DNA of 64,000 bases from Bin87 sp965203855 (GCA_965203855.1 CBDBDN010000008.1:248001-312000), one strand, 5' to 3'. Positions 23,455 through 32,731 are shown, counted from the stretch's first letter. The notes: generated from the letters alone by a model not told the origin. Numbers and translations: made by a program.

Positions 23455-25452
23455 CTAGTCCGCGGCGCCGGATGCCGGGGACGCCGCCGGCGTCGGGGCG
23501 AAAACGGGACGGCGCGCCGGCGCCCGGGACGGCCACAGCGCAATTACCGTTCCCAGAATCATTACCGGGCCGGCGACCCACATCCACCACACCAGCGGGT
23601 TCACCAGAATGCGGAAACCTACCGCGCCGTCCTCCCGGTTCTCGCTGGGGACGACATAGAAATCCTCTACCGGAGTGGAGCGTATCGCCGCGCGCGTGGA
23701 CGCCATATTGTGGGCCGGGTGAAAAGTGCGCTGCGGCTGCATCGTCGTCAGAAATTCGCCGTTGCGGTACACCTCAACCGTAGTGCGATACTCGGTGCGG
23801 TCGGCAAAAGCCAGCGGAGTAGTGTCCACATAAGTCATCCGGTAGTTCTCTACGGCTACTGATTCGCCGGGGAACAGGACTACATCCCGCTGCACGCCGT
23901 AGAACGACTGCCCGACTACGCCCAGCGCCACCATCACCACTGCCAGATGGACGATATAGCCGCCGTAGCGGGGGCGGTTGGCCGCCAGCAGCCGCAGGAA
24001 ACCAATGGCCGGGTTATCGCCCACGCTGCGCCGCCGGGCAATGACGCCGCGCCACCATTCGGCAGCGATGCTGGCGGTTACCAGGGAGCACAAGGCGAAA
24101 CCGATGACGGCATAGGGCTGCCGGATGCCGGCGATTATCAGCACGATTGCCGTTGCCGCCGCCGCCGTTCCCGGCAGCAGCAGGGCGCGGCGCAGCGATT
24201 GCAGGTTGGCGCGGCGCCACGGCAGCAGCGGCCCGACGCCCATCAGCAGCACCAATGCCAGCATCAGCGGGCCGTTCACCTGGTCATAGTAGGGGCGCGC
24301 TACCGTGATTTCCTGCTCGGCGAACAGCTGCGACAGCAGCGGGTACACCGTCCCCCACAGGGTAGCGAAAGCGATGCCCAGCAGCAGCAGGTTGTTCAGC
24401 AGAAAGGCCGCCTCGCGCGACAGCATTGCGTCCAGCCGCCGCGCGCTCCGCATCAGGTTGTAGCGCCAGAAAAATAGCGCCAGCGGAATCGCTACGCCTA
24501 CCACCAGGAACAGCAGGAACACCCAACCCAGCGTGGATGCGCCGAAAGAGTGCACCGACGGCACCGGCCCGCCCCGGTTCATAAACATTCCGTACAGCGC
24601 CAGCCCGAAAGCGACATCAATCAGCACAATGTTCCACATTCGGAACATTCCGCGCCGCTTTTGCACCATTATGGAATGGACAAAAGCGGTCAGCGCGATC
24701 CAGGGCATAAAGGCGGCGTTTTCTACCGGATCCCAGAACCAGAACCCGCCCCAGCCCAGTATCGTGTAGGCCCACCAGGAACCCAGCAGTAGCCCGGACG
24801 CCAGCAGCACCCAGATGCCCACGCCCCAGGCGCGTCCGGCGTCAATCCATTCGTCGCCGCCCTTGCCGCCAATCAGCCCACCCAGCGAGAACGCCATCGG
24901 TATGCTGATGCCGGCCAGCCCGGCCATCAGCGCCGGCGGATGCAGGAACATTCCGAAGTGAGTCAGCAGCGGGTTGATGCCCTGCCCGTCCGGTACGGGA
25001 AAGGGCAGCCGCTGGAACGGGTTCGCCATAAACGCCATCACCGCCAGAAAGAACACCTCAATGAACATCAGGATGGCGACCGTCCAGGCCAGCGTGGGGC
25101 GGGTTGCCGCCGGCGCCAGTCGGATGGCCAGCGCCGCCATTGCCGACAGCGCAAAGGCGATGTACAGCAGCGAACCTTCGTTGCCGGCGTAGAACGCAAC
25201 CCAGGTGTAGATGTTGGGCATTGCCAGGTTGCTGTGCGCCGCGACATAGGCCAGCGAAAAGTCGCGCGCGATGAACGACTGCACCAGCGACAGCGTAGAT
25301 ACCAGCAAAACCAGCGTCAGGGCGTAGGCCGCCTGGCGTCCGCTGTCGGTCAATGCCGGCGCGCCCCGCAGCTGCCCGGCCACGGATGCCAGGCAGGAAT
25401 AGACGGCCAAGGCCAGCCCCATCCAGAGGCAGACGGCTCCCAAATCAGCCAT
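23455..25452 (-). CDS. ccmF: Cytochrome c heme lyase subunit CcmF
   Basis: 665 residues, usual for CcmF, with about fifteen membrane helices. The external heme-handling WWD domain reads WWAYTILGWGGFWFWDPVEN near residue 225-245. Conserved neighbours such as YAGNEGSLLYIAFALS (with the family GHEGSLLLW position changed) and HPPALMAGLAG support the call; the large external domain DTTPLAFADRTEYRTTVEV is near residue 540. It receives heme from CcmE and joins it to CXXCH cytochromes. Start ATG 25452 overlaps the ccmH stop by eight bases. ccmA, B, C and E are not in this window. Confidence 0.92.
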   Translation of the reverse strand: MADLGAVCLWMGLALAVYSCLASVAGQLRGAPALTDSGRQAAYALTLVLLVSTLSLVQSFIARDFSLAYVAAHSNLAMPNIYTWVAFYAGNEGSLLYIAFALSAMAALAIRLAPAATRPTLAWTVAILMFIEVFFLAVMAFMANPFQRLPFPVPDGQGINPLLTHFGMFLHPPALMAGLAGISIPMAFSLGGLIGGKGGDEWIDAGRAWGVGIWVLLASGLLLGSWWAYTILGWGGFWFWDPVENAAFMPWIALTAFVHSIMVQKRRGMFRMWNIVLIDVAFGLALYGMFMNRGGPVPSVHSFGASTLGWVFLLFLVVGVAIPLALFFWRYNLMRSARRLDAMLSREAAFLLNNLLLLGIAFATLWGTVYPLLSQLFAEQEITVARPYYDQVNGPLMLALVLLMGVGPLLPWRRANLQSLRRALLLPGTAAAATAIVLIIAGIRQPYAVIGFALCSLVTASIAAEWWRGVIARRRSVGDNPAIGFLRLLAANRPRYGGYIVHLAVVMVALGVVGQSFYGVQRDVVLFPGESVAVENYRMTYVDTTPLAFADRTEYRTTVEVYRNGEFLTTMQPQRTFHPAHNMASTRAAIRSTPVEDFYVVPSENREDGAVGFRILVNPLVWWMWVAGPVMILGTVIALWPSRAPARRPVFAPTPAASPASGAAD

Positions 25453-26080
25453 TATTAGCGTCGTCCTTTTCCGGCCGGCCGCCTTGCGCTAGATGCCGAT
25501 CCACGGCATCCAGCCAGGGTTGCAGGCTATCCGATTCGCCGGCGGCATTCATTGTCGTATCCATATTCGTATTCGTACCCGCATCGTCAACGGCGGATGC
25601 GGCGTCCGGGCGGCGCATCGCCCGCAGGGCCAGCAGGCCGCCGGCCAGCGCCAGAATGATGACGACGCCCGGCACAATCCAGGCAATCAGATTGATGCCG
25701 GAGCGCGGCGGCTCGGCCACGATGCCCGGCCCGTAGCGTTCCCGGAACCAGTTCAGCGTTTCGCTGCGGGTCGCGCCGGACGCCAGCAGTTCCCGCACTT
25801 GCGCCCGCATCTGCTTGGCCAAGGGAACTTCGGTCTGGTCAATCGTTTGCGCCGGGCAGACGGGACACATCAGCATCCGGTCAATGGCCTGCGCGTCCGC
25901 CTCGTCATAGCCGGACTGCGCTTGCGCGACGCCGGCAAATAATGCCGCTGCCAGGGCTGCGGCAATTATGCCGCCGGCCCCGACGCGGGCGCGGCGCCAA
26001 CAAATCGCCAATATCGGGTCGGTCGGATACAAGATTAGCAATCGCCTGCCATAGCCGCTGTGGCGGTTCTGAAAAATCAC
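25445..26080 (-). CDS. ccmH: Cytochrome c maturation protein CcmH
   Basis: 211 residues if read from GTG 26080, which shares GTGA with the stop of the upstream gene. After a long n-region a hydrophobic segment (GIIAAALAAALFAGVAQA) serves as signal or anchor; the redox motif MLMCPVCPAQTIDQT near residue 75 is the CcmH L.CxxC signature; RELLASGATRSETLNWFRERYG follows as in the family; a second helix (LIAWIVPGVVIILALAGGLLAL) anchors the C-terminus. It reduces apocytochrome cysteines for heme ligation with CcmF. The tail after residue 165 is low in complexity. Confidence 0.88.
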   Translation of the reverse strand: MIFQNRHSGYGRRLLILYPTDPILAICWRRARVGAGGIIAAALAAALFAGVAQAQSGYDEADAQAIDRMLMCPVCPAQTIDQTEVPLAKQMRAQVRELLASGATRSETLNWFRERYGPGIVAEPPRSGINLIAWIVPGVVIILALAGGLLALRAMRRPDAASAVDDAGTNTNMDTTMNAAGESDSLQPWLDAVDRHLAQGGRPEKDDANNG

Positions 26081-26562
26081 TCCCCCCGCTGCCGGAACAG
26101 CGCGTAAATCGCAAAAGCCCGGCGGTCGTTGGCGGGGGCGTCGTTGAAACCGATTACAATCTCCTCCGCTTGTTCAATCAGCGTCAACACCCCAATGCGG
26201 CTAAAGTTTGTCGCCGGAGCGTAGTCAGCCCGGTGGCGATGCCGTTGCATCAGAACGAAGTAATCGGCGAAATCCTGGATTGCTGGCGGAAACCGAGTTA
26301 GAACCGTGCGATTCTGGCACTGGTTTCTAGCGTGTCCGTGTTCCAATGCCCGGTAGATTTGTTCCCATGCCGGCTGGCTCCGGCTGGCCGGGGTTGCGCC
26401 GGCCAGCAAATCCGCCCCGCACCGGGCCAGAGTATGGAACAGCGCGTAATAAGTAGCGCTGACGGCGCGGCACAAGTCGGTCTGACGGGGCCGTCCGCGG
26501 CGCAGCCCCGCTTGCCCGGCGGCCAGATGCCGCGCAATGCTAATCAGGTTGGCCGGATCCAT
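26077..26562 (-). CDS. HEPN-like domain protein
   Basis: 161 residues from ATG 26562. The helical layout fits HEPN domains: RPRQTDLCRAVSATYYALFH near 30-50 (the SxYYA(L/M)F box), and near residue 115-125 FVLMQRHRHRADYAPA, which resembles the Rx4-6H/ADY box at the end of HEPN proteins. HEPN proteins are often RNases in toxin modules, or nucleotide-binding partners. The upstream gene stops six bases before this start, and the stop here overlaps the ccmH GTG by four bases (GTGA), so it is translationally tied to ccmH. Family assignment is from pattern only. Confidence 0.65.
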   Translation of the reverse strand: MDPANLISIARHLAAGQAGLRRGRPRQTDLCRAVSATYYALFHTLARCGADLLAGATPASRSQPAWEQIYRALEHGHARNQCQNRTVLTRFPPAIQDFADYFVLMQRHRHRADYAPATNFSRIGVLTLIEQAEEIVIGFNDAPANDRRAFAIYALFRQRGE

Positions 26563-26567
26563 TTTGC

Positions 26568-26873
26568 TTAATCGGGAGGCGGCCCGGCTTCCCACTCCGA
26601 CTTTTCGCAGTATAACCAGCTGGGAAGACCGTCGAAACCGATTTGCAGCAGCCCCGGCTCAATATGCCGAAAAAGGCTCCATTTCGGGTCCAGCTTTTTA
26701 TAATCGCCATCAAAGACGATCTGGATTTCCATGTACTCCTCGCCGTCAATGTAGTCAGTTTCCCGGGTTATGATAATCGGGTCAAAAACGAAACCCTCCG
26801 GGTATTTTTTGTAAAGCGCTTCCAGGGTGATATTTTCAACCTGCCTGGCAAAGTCCGGTGTGATGGTCAGCAT
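26568..26873 (-). CDS. Hypothetical protein, partner of the HEPN-like gene
   Basis: 101 residues from ATG 26873, with GGGAGG five bases upstream. Acidic and aromatic: DFARQVENITLEALYKKYPE, then FDPIIITRETDYIDGEEYME and a Trp-rich end. It ends six bases before the HEPN-like start, so the two form a tight pair, as in two-gene toxin-antitoxin modules; I cannot name its family. A strong stem-loop (26913-26939) separates the pair from the respiratory operon upstream. Confidence 0.6.
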   Translation of the reverse strand: MLTITPDFARQVENITLEALYKKYPEGFVFDPIIITRETDYIDGEEYMEIQIVFDGDYKKLDPKWSLFRHIEPGLLQIGFDGLPSWLYCEKSEWEAGPPPD

Positions 26874-26912
26874 ACCGCCTCCCGATTGGCGCCGGCCGGC
26901 GCCGATAGCATT

Positions 26913-26939
26913 AGCGGGGAGGTACAATGCCTCCCCGCT
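26913..26939 (-). terminator. Stem-loop between actE and the HEPN-like pair
   Basis: Perfect 10-bp stem AGCGGGGAGG / CCTCCCCGCT with a 7-base loop, 38 bases beyond the actE stop. It lacks a clear T-run on either strand, so it may end the respiratory operon only partly, or protect its mRNA 3' end. Confidence 0.55.
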
Positions 26940-26976
26940 TGCCATTGTAACAGACCGGCGTTAGCGCAGCCGATGG

Positions 26977-27552
26977 CTACTCGCACGCCGCCGCCGTCGC
27001 ATCACCGGCCTGGATGCAGCCCTCTACATAGTCCAGCACATCCTCAATCTGCTGCTCCGTGAGCAGTTTGGCGAAGGGCGGCATCAGGGTTACGCCGCCG
27101 GTGACGACACCGCGCAGCCCATCCCGATCTACGCTTTTTGCCGCTGCGGAAGTTAGGTCGGGGTTGAGCAGAGCGGCGTCGGTGATCGGATAGCCGTAGT
27201 CCACAATCGCCCGCGCCAGCACCGGCCCGTCGCCCATTCCCGTTGCGCCGTGGCACATCGCGCAGTTGGTCTCAAAAATGTGCTTGCCGGAGCCGGCAAA
27301 GGAAGTAGGCTGCGGCGGCGCGGATCCGTACCACGGCACCGCAGAGGCCGGCGGGCTGAGCCGCGGCGGCTCGTGCGCCTTGTACGACGGCTGGTAGTGC
27401 ATTTCGTAGAAAATATCCAGCGGGTAGGCGCCCTGCGAGCAGCCGGCCGCCAGCAGCCCGGCCGCCGCCAGCGTTCCCAGCAGCAAGGGCAGCCGCCAGC
27501 GCGCCGCCGTCAACCCCGACATCGTCAACCGTATCGTCATCAGTTTGCTCAT
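26977..27552 (-). CDS. actE: Alternative complex III subunit ActE (lipoprotein monoheme cytochrome c)
   Basis: 191 residues. Signal peptide with lipobox LLAAGC, so the protein is likely lipid-anchored outside. GAYPLDIFYEMHYQPSYKAH is the typical ActE opening; the heme site is NCAMCHG near residue 95, with the axial Met probably in TLMPPFAKLLTEQQIEDVLDYV. It carries electrons from the complex to a terminal oxidase. It starts five bases after the ActD stop and is the last gene of the act operon. Confidence 0.87.
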   Translation of the reverse strand: MSKLMTIRLTMSGLTAARWRLPLLLGTLAAAGLLAAGCSQGAYPLDIFYEMHYQPSYKAHEPPRLSPPASAVPWYGSAPPQPTSFAGSGKHIFETNCAMCHGATGMGDGPVLARAIVDYGYPITDAALLNPDLTSAAAKSVDRDGLRGVVTGGVTLMPPFAKLLTEQQIEDVLDYVEGCIQAGDATAAACE

Positions 27553-27557
27553 CGTGT

Positions 27558-28061
27558 TCAGTCGCCCTCGGACTTGACATCAACGGCGCCGGCTTCGTTC
27601 AGCAGCTGCGCCACTTCCGGCCCCCGGCTGGCGTCGGCGCTGACCAGCAGGCCTATCTGCCCCTGGGCAATGCGGTTGTCGGACAGGCCGCCGCCATGCC
27701 GCAATGCCATCGCTACGCCTATTAAGGTGAACAGAATTGCGCCCAGCACGGCGCCGATGTAGGCGATTACGGATAGCGGCGGCATGGCCAGGATGGGTTG
27801 GGGTTCTATCGTCATCGGGTAGGCCATCGGCGTGACGCTGGCCGCGATCAGCGCCAGGGCCAAGCCCAAGGCGCCGCCGACCAGCGGCCACCAGAACAGC
27901 CGATGCTTGGCCATCCCTTCGCCGAAGGCCCCTTCCGGGTATGGCACGTCGGTCAGGAAATCGTATTCGGATTCGGCAATGCCGGCCGACTTCAGCGCAT
28001 CGCCGGCATCGGCGGCGGCGTTGGCGTCGGCGAACAGCCCCAGAATTGCTTGCGTTGCCAT
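27558..28061 (-). CDS. actD: Alternative complex III subunit ActD, copy 2
   Basis: 167 residues. DUF3341/ActD layout: an N-terminal domain AILGLFADANAAADAGDALK...YDFLTDVPYPEGAFGE, two membrane helices (GGALGLALALIAASVTP; IGAVLGAILFTLIGVAMAL) and a C-terminal cytosolic segment ending VDVKSEGD. Homologous end to end with the upstream copy (28101-28610). ActD anchors the complex at the membrane. It lies five bases before actE. Confidence 0.85.
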   Translation of the reverse strand: MATQAILGLFADANAAADAGDALKSAGIAESEYDFLTDVPYPEGAFGEGMAKHRLFWWPLVGGALGLALALIAASVTPMAYPMTIEPQPILAMPPLSVIAYIGAVLGAILFTLIGVAMALRHGGGLSDNRIAQGQIGLLVSADASRGPEVAQLLNEAGAVDVKSEGD

Positions 28062-28100
28062 AATGGAATGCCTGTACGGTAAATCCGTTCCTTGCCCTTG

Positions 28101-28610
28101 CTATTGCTCCGTTTTGACATCTACGGCGCCGGCCGCATTCATCAGCTGCACTACATCCCGGCTTTGCTCCGGCTCCGCATTCACGCGGATGCCCAGCAAG
28201 CCCTGCGTAATGCGGTTGTCGTACAGCCCCATCTGAAACTTGGGGAGGCGCGATTCAAACACGATGCCGATGACGGTGAACAGAATGGCGCCCAGCATCG
28301 TACCCTCGTAGCAGATAATGGCCATCGGCGGCAGCGACAGGAGGGGCTTGCCGCCGGTTACCAGCGGATATGCGGTCTGGGTCATTGCGGTAATCATCAC
28401 GCCGGAAGTGAGGCCGAGCAGCGCCCCGATGAACGGGTAAAGGTACAGGCGATGCGGTTCCTCGCGCTCTCCCAGCGCGCCCTCGGGATAGGGGGCGTCG
28501 GTAAGAAAGTCGTACTCCGTATCGGGGATGCCGGCCGACTTGAGCGCATCGCCGGCATTGGCGGCGGACTCGGCGTCCTGAAACAGCCCCAAAATCTCTT
28601 GCTTGGCCAT
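28101..28610 (-). CDS. actD: Alternative complex III subunit ActD, copy 1
   Basis: 169 residues, same layout as copy 2: EILGLFQDAESAANAGDALK, EYDFLTDAPYPEGALGE, two helices (FIGALLGLTSGVMITAMTQ; YEGTMLGAILFTVIGIVF) and the end GAVDVKTEQ. About half the residues match copy 2. Canonical act clusters carry one actD; the second may give a heterodimer. A GGAATGACGG-type array separates it from actC. Confidence 0.85.
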   Translation of the reverse strand: MAKQEILGLFQDAESAANAGDALKSAGIPDTEYDFLTDAPYPEGALGEREEPHRLYLYPFIGALLGLTSGVMITAMTQTAYPLVTGGKPLLSLPPMAIICYEGTMLGAILFTVIGIVFESRLPKFQMGLYDNRITQGLLGIRVNAEPEQSRDVVQLMNAAGAVDVKTEQ

Positions 28611-28629
28611 AACGATTGTTCCATCCCCC

Positions 28630-28845
28630 CGGTTAGTTCATTCCTTTGCCGTCATTCCCGCATTGCGGAGTGATTTCCGAACTAGCGGCATTGCACCGTC
28701 GTTCCCGCATTGCGCCGTCATTTTCACATTTTACCGTCATTCCCGTATTCGGCATTTTGCCGTCATTCCGACATTTTACTGTCGTTCCCGCATTTTACCG
28801 TCATTCTCGCATTTTACCGTCATTCCGGCGCAAGCCGGAATCTAG
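28630..28845. repeat. Array of CCGTCATTC units (19-bp period) ending in a hairpin
   Basis: Between actC and actD. CCGTC-type cores at 28760, 28779, 28798 and 28817 keep an exact 19-base step with spacer CATTTTA; looser copies lie upstream. The array ends in TTCCGGC-GCAA-GCCGGAA at about 28824-28841, touching the actC stop. Confidence 0.8.
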
Positions 28846-30230
28846 TCCTCTCTGAAAGTAGCCGGCACAGTGCGGCGACCAATCTTGAACTCGGTTTTCA
28901 GAATGTCGCCCTCTTTGATGTCGTACAGCGGCACCAGCGGGAACACCCGGCTGAACAGCAGCATCAGCATTGAGACGAAGGCGAAAGTCGCGCCGACGAT
29001 CAGCGCCTCCGGCCACTGCGGCAGATAGTCGTTCCAGGTAAAAGTCTGGAACTGCTTGACCGCCTGGCCGGGCACGAACAGCAGATAGCGTTCCAGCCAC
29101 ATACCCACATTGACGGAGATGCAGGCGGCGGACATTATCCACAGGTTGCGCCGCCAGGCTTTGGGCAGCCACAGGATGACCGGCAGGAAGTAGGTAATCC
29201 CTACGAATACAATCATCCAGATGTTGTAGGCCACGCCGCCGCTGCTGGGCAGGAACTGCAACCCGCGCACCGCCAGCTCGTCGCCTTCCAGCCCGTAGAT
29301 GCCAAAGATGATTTCCATCACCAGGAAATAGAACCAGCCGGTGGCGACTACAATCAGCAGCCGGCCCAGCGCGTCAATGTGTTCGTGGCGGATGTAATCC
29401 TGCCAGCCGTAAGCCCAGCGCAGCAGTATCATGGCGAATACCACCGCCGAAACGCCAGAGTGGACGGCGCCGACTACGAAATAGGGCGCAAAAACGGTGC
29501 TGTGCCACGACTTGATAGCCACCGCCATACCGAAGTCCCAGGACACGATGGAGTGCACGGACACGAACACCGGCAGGATCAGCGCGGACAGCAGGACGCC
29601 GGCGATGATTTGCAGTTTCCACTGGCGCGGGTTGCCCTCCCAGCCCATGGCCAGGACGGTGTAGATGCGATGCGGCCAGCCGGTAGTGCGGTCGCGCAGC
29701 ACGGCAAAGTCCGGCACCAGCGCAATCGCCACAAACATCGTTGACGAGGTGAGGTAGGTAAGGATTGCGGACGGATCCCACACCAGCGGCGTGCGTATGT
29801 TCGGCCAGATGCCCCGCGCAAAGTCATAAGGGAATGCCCAATAAAGGATGCGCCAGGGCCGCCCGGTGTGGATGATGGGCATTATCATCGCCGTCATCAG
29901 CGAGAAAATGGTCAGCACTTCGGCGGCGCGGGTCGCCGGACGGCGCCATTCCGCCTTGGCCAGCCGCAGGATGGCCGACAGCATCACCCCGGCATGGCTG
30001 ATGCCGATCCAGAACACAAAGTTGGTGATGAAAAATCCCCAGACCACTTTGTAGTTCAGCCCGGTGATGCCCAGCCCGGCGTTGATCATCCAGCCGATGA
30101 CGATGGCCGCCGCCAGCACAATCAGGCCGAGGATCGTTACCGCCGGCCAGAACCAGCGCGGGGGCTCCAATATGGACCGCAGCAGGTCCCGATTGATTTG
30201 CGCTGCGGGTAGGACTTTGCCTTCCTGCAT
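28842..30230 (-). CDS. actC: Alternative complex III subunit ActC (NrfD/PsrC-like, quinol site)
   Basis: 462 residues with about ten membrane helices. After a short N-terminal tail (LRSILEPPRWFWPAVTILG) the NrfD fold is seen: FVFWIGISHAGVMLSAILRL, then GRPWRILYWAFPYDFARGIW and NIRTPLVWDPSAILTYLTSS, which is the ActC-specific stretch near the quinol pocket. The C-terminus KEGDILKTEFKIGRRTVPATF is cytosolic. It oxidises menaquinol and passes electrons to the Fe-S subunit. Canonical position directly before actD. Confidence 0.9.
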   Translation of the reverse strand: MQEGKVLPAAQINRDLLRSILEPPRWFWPAVTILGLIVLAAAIVIGWMINAGLGITGLNYKVVWGFFITNFVFWIGISHAGVMLSAILRLAKAEWRRPATRAAEVLTIFSLMTAMIMPIIHTGRPWRILYWAFPYDFARGIWPNIRTPLVWDPSAILTYLTSSTMFVAIALVPDFAVLRDRTTGWPHRIYTVLAMGWEGNPRQWKLQIIAGVLLSALILPVFVSVHSIVSWDFGMAVAIKSWHSTVFAPYFVVGAVHSGVSAVVFAMILLRWAYGWQDYIRHEHIDALGRLLIVVATGWFYFLVMEIIFGIYGLEGDELAVRGLQFLPSSGGVAYNIWMIVFVGITYFLPVILWLPKAWRRNLWIMSAACISVNVGMWLERYLLFVPGQAVKQFQTFTWNDYLPQWPEALIVGATFAFVSMLMLLFSRVFPLVPLYDIKEGDILKTEFKIGRRTVPATFRED

Positions 30231-30370
30231 TTTGTCTTACTCTGGCCGTTTCAGCTCGGTGTGATGCGATGCGATGGGGTGTAATACGATGCGGTTGTGA
30301 TGTGGCGGATGATTTCGCAGATACGGGTTTTCGCCTGACGATTTCGGTTGAGTATGCCGGCTGGCGCCGC

Positions 30371-31894
30371 CTATTCCGGCTTGGCCAGCACCAGATAGCG
30401 GCCCCGGAACAGGGTATCCACTCGCTGATACATTGCGCCCTCTTTCATTTCCCACAGCGACAGCGGCGGCAGCAGCATCGCCCCGATGCGGAACACCAGC
30501 GGCACAATGCCGATTGCCCCCAGTATCATAAAGATGTCCCACAGGTCGGGGAAAGTGGCCGCCGGCAGATGCGCCAAAGACAAGGCCGGCAGCGCAAACG
30601 CCTCGGTGGGGATGAAGTACAGCCCGCTGTTGGTACTTCCCGCCAACTCCGCCGGCGCCGCCGCAAAAGCCGCCGCAAAGATGCGGATATGCCACAGCAT
30701 CAGCCCGATGACGATAAACACAGCGGCCAGCGGCGCGCCCCAACCCTGCCGGCGCGCATGGTTGGATACCAGTATCGGGAACGGGATAAAGAAGGTAAAG
30801 AACAGCTGCGCCCAGAACAGCCCCAGGTACGAATCAAACATCAAGTAGCGCAAGATGGCCGTCTCCACTTCCAGCCGCCCGTACCAGTAAGTGATGAAAA
30901 AGGCGAACAAGTGGTAGGTATGCAGCAGCGTCAGCCCCAGCAGCACTTTGCTGGCCGCCCAGAACGGCGCCTGCCCGATGTAATCCCGGTAGCCGCCCCA
31001 GCGCCGCATGGCGTAGGCCACCAGCAAGATCAGCGCCAGTCCGCTCTGGAAACTGATGACGGTATAGAACGGCGGCAGGATGGAATCTTTCCAGCCCGGT
31101 ATCATCGCCATCGCAAAGTCGCTGACGATTAGAAACTGGACGAACACCACCAGCATGAAGTACAGCGCGCCCATTATGGCGAGGCCGGCTTTCTGAACCT
31201 GCCACTGCCGCTTGGTGCCGTACCAGCCGCCGGCCAGGGAGCGGTACAGCGACGCCCGGAACCCGGCCACCTGCGCCCGGCTCTGCGCCATATCCGGCAT
31301 CGCCGCCAGCCACAGGATGCCCAGCGAACACACCGCCAACCCCACCATTGACGCCAGCAGCCACCCGGACGGGTTCGCCAGCTCCTGGAACCAGATTGAC
31401 CGGCGCACCATCGCCTCCCCGCTTTCGGTCATAATGCCGATGTCGGGCAGCGCAATCAGCGCCGGGATGAACAGCAGTATATTAACGACGCTGACCAGCG
31501 AGAACAGCTCGGCGATGCGCGACAGGGGCCGCCGCCAGTGGCTCTTGGTGAACCGGAAAGCGCAGGCCGCCAGCGGCGCCGACGCCGACAGCGTGAACAC
31601 AAAGGCGAAAGCCGCAATGTAAAAGCCCCAGGCCCGATGGTCGGAGAACCCGACGGTTACGGCTTTCAGCACGAATCCGATGACGCCCAGCAGTGTCAGC
31701 GCCGCCGCTGCGATGAATGCGAGCCGGAACAGGGACGGCGTAACGCGCTGCTTGGCGGCCACATCGGCTACCAGCCCGGTGGTTTCCGGGATGACCCACA
31801 TCTCCGGCCCGAAATGGCCGTGTTCGTGGGCATCGCCGGCGCCATGCGACTCGTGCGCCGCCGCTCCGCTATGTGCCTGGGTTTCGCTTGCCAT
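30371..31894 (-). CDS. actF: Second NrfD-like subunit (ActF-like)
   Basis: 507 residues and about ten helices. A His-rich N-terminal tail (HSGAAAHESHGAGDAHEHGH) precedes the membrane core. CAFRFTKSHWRRPLSRIAEL is the NrfD/ActF counterpart of the helix-linking motif, and the end MKEGAMYQRVDTLFRGRYLV lies in the cytosol. In model act operons ActF follows ActE, but here it stands between the Fe-S subunit and ActC. Its ATG shares one base with the Fe-S stop (TGATG). A proton-path role, as proposed for ActF, is inference. Confidence 0.8.
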   Translation of the reverse strand: MASETQAHSGAAAHESHGAGDAHEHGHFGPEMWVIPETTGLVADVAAKQRVTPSLFRLAFIAAAALTLLGVIGFVLKAVTVGFSDHRAWGFYIAAFAFVFTLSASAPLAACAFRFTKSHWRRPLSRIAELFSLVSVVNILLFIPALIALPDIGIMTESGEAMVRRSIWFQELANPSGWLLASMVGLAVCSLGILWLAAMPDMAQSRAQVAGFRASLYRSLAGGWYGTKRQWQVQKAGLAIMGALYFMLVVFVQFLIVSDFAMAMIPGWKDSILPPFYTVISFQSGLALILLVAYAMRRWGGYRDYIGQAPFWAASKVLLGLTLLHTYHLFAFFITYWYGRLEVETAILRYLMFDSYLGLFWAQLFFTFFIPFPILVSNHARRQGWGAPLAAVFIVIGLMLWHIRIFAAAFAAAPAELAGSTNSGLYFIPTEAFALPALSLAHLPAATFPDLWDIFMILGAIGIVPLVFRIGAMLLPPLSLWEMKEGAMYQRVDTLFRGRYLVLAKPE

Positions 31895-32685
31895 CAGTGT
31901 GCGCCCTTGCCGTCCAACGGGTACTGGTCAATTTTCTTGAGGTAGATGACGCTGGGGCGAGTATTCATCTCCTCCAGCAGCCGGTAACCCCGCGTCGTCC
32001 GGTCGTGTTCGCCGTGTCCGGGGTTAGCGTTCACATCGTCAAAATAAGGCCGGATGGCGGCGTTGTCGTCCATCAAATCGCCGAACATCATAGCATTCGT
32101 CGGGCAGGCTTGCACGCAGGCCGGGTCATAATTGCCGGCGGCGATGGTGTCGTCGTTCAGCCGGCGCGCGCCGCTGCTGCGGGCCTCTACCTGCAATTCG
32201 CCCCGCCGGATACGCTGCACGCAGAAAGTGCATTTCTCCGTGATGCCCCGGCTCCGCACCGTAACATCCGGGTTCAGCTGGTTTTCCAGCCGCGCCGGCC
32301 AGTTCGGATGCCAGAAATTGAACATTCGCACCTGGTAGGGGCAGTTGTTGATGCAGTACCGCGTGCCCACGCAGCGGTTGTACACCTGCACATTCAGCCC
32401 CTCCTCGTTGTGATAGGTAGCATATACCGGGCAGACCGGCTCGCACGGGGCGTTTTCGCAGTGCTGGCACAGGACGGGCATAAAGCGCGCCTTGATGTTA
32501 GGGTATTCCCCCTCCCAGTAGCGCTCAATTCGGATCCATTCGTAGGCCCGCCGTTGCAGGAAATAATCCTTGGTATTGATGGGAATGTTGTTCTCGGCCT
32601 GGCACGCCATTACGCAGGCCTGGCAGCCCGTGCATTTGTCCAGGTCAATGACCATTCCCCATTTGTGCGGTATGTTGGTTGCCAT
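31894..32685 (-). CDS. Alternative complex III iron-sulfur subunit (separate ActB Fe-S half)
   Basis: 263 residues with four cysteine clusters: CTGCQACVMAC near 18-28, CQHCENAPCEPVCP near 75-90, CVGTRYCINNCP near 110, CTFCVQR near 155 and CVQACP near 190. That is the DmsB/NrfC-like layout able to hold three [4Fe-4S] and one [3Fe-4S] cluster, and matches the C-terminal half of canonical ActB. It links the quinol site to the cytochromes. In the usual operon this half is fused to the molybdopterin-like half; here it is a gene of its own, 46 bases behind it. Confidence 0.88.
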   Translation of the reverse strand: MATNIPHKWGMVIDLDKCTGCQACVMACQAENNIPINTKDYFLQRRAYEWIRIERYWEGEYPNIKARFMPVLCQHCENAPCEPVCPVYATYHNEEGLNVQVYNRCVGTRYCINNCPYQVRMFNFWHPNWPARLENQLNPDVTVRSRGITEKCTFCVQRIRRGELQVEARSSGARRLNDDTIAAGNYDPACVQACPTNAMMFGDLMDDNAAIRPYFDDVNANPGHGEHDRTTRGYRLLEEMNTRPSVIYLKKIDQYPLDGKGAH

Positions 32686-32731
32686 TTCGGATTTCGGCAG
32701 TCGCCGACGGTCGGACTAATCCGCGCGCCGG

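Noticed and set aside
28603..28845. Short plus-strand frames with FRRKPESS-like ends
   Set aside because: They are translations of the hairpin repeat and arise wherever it occurs.
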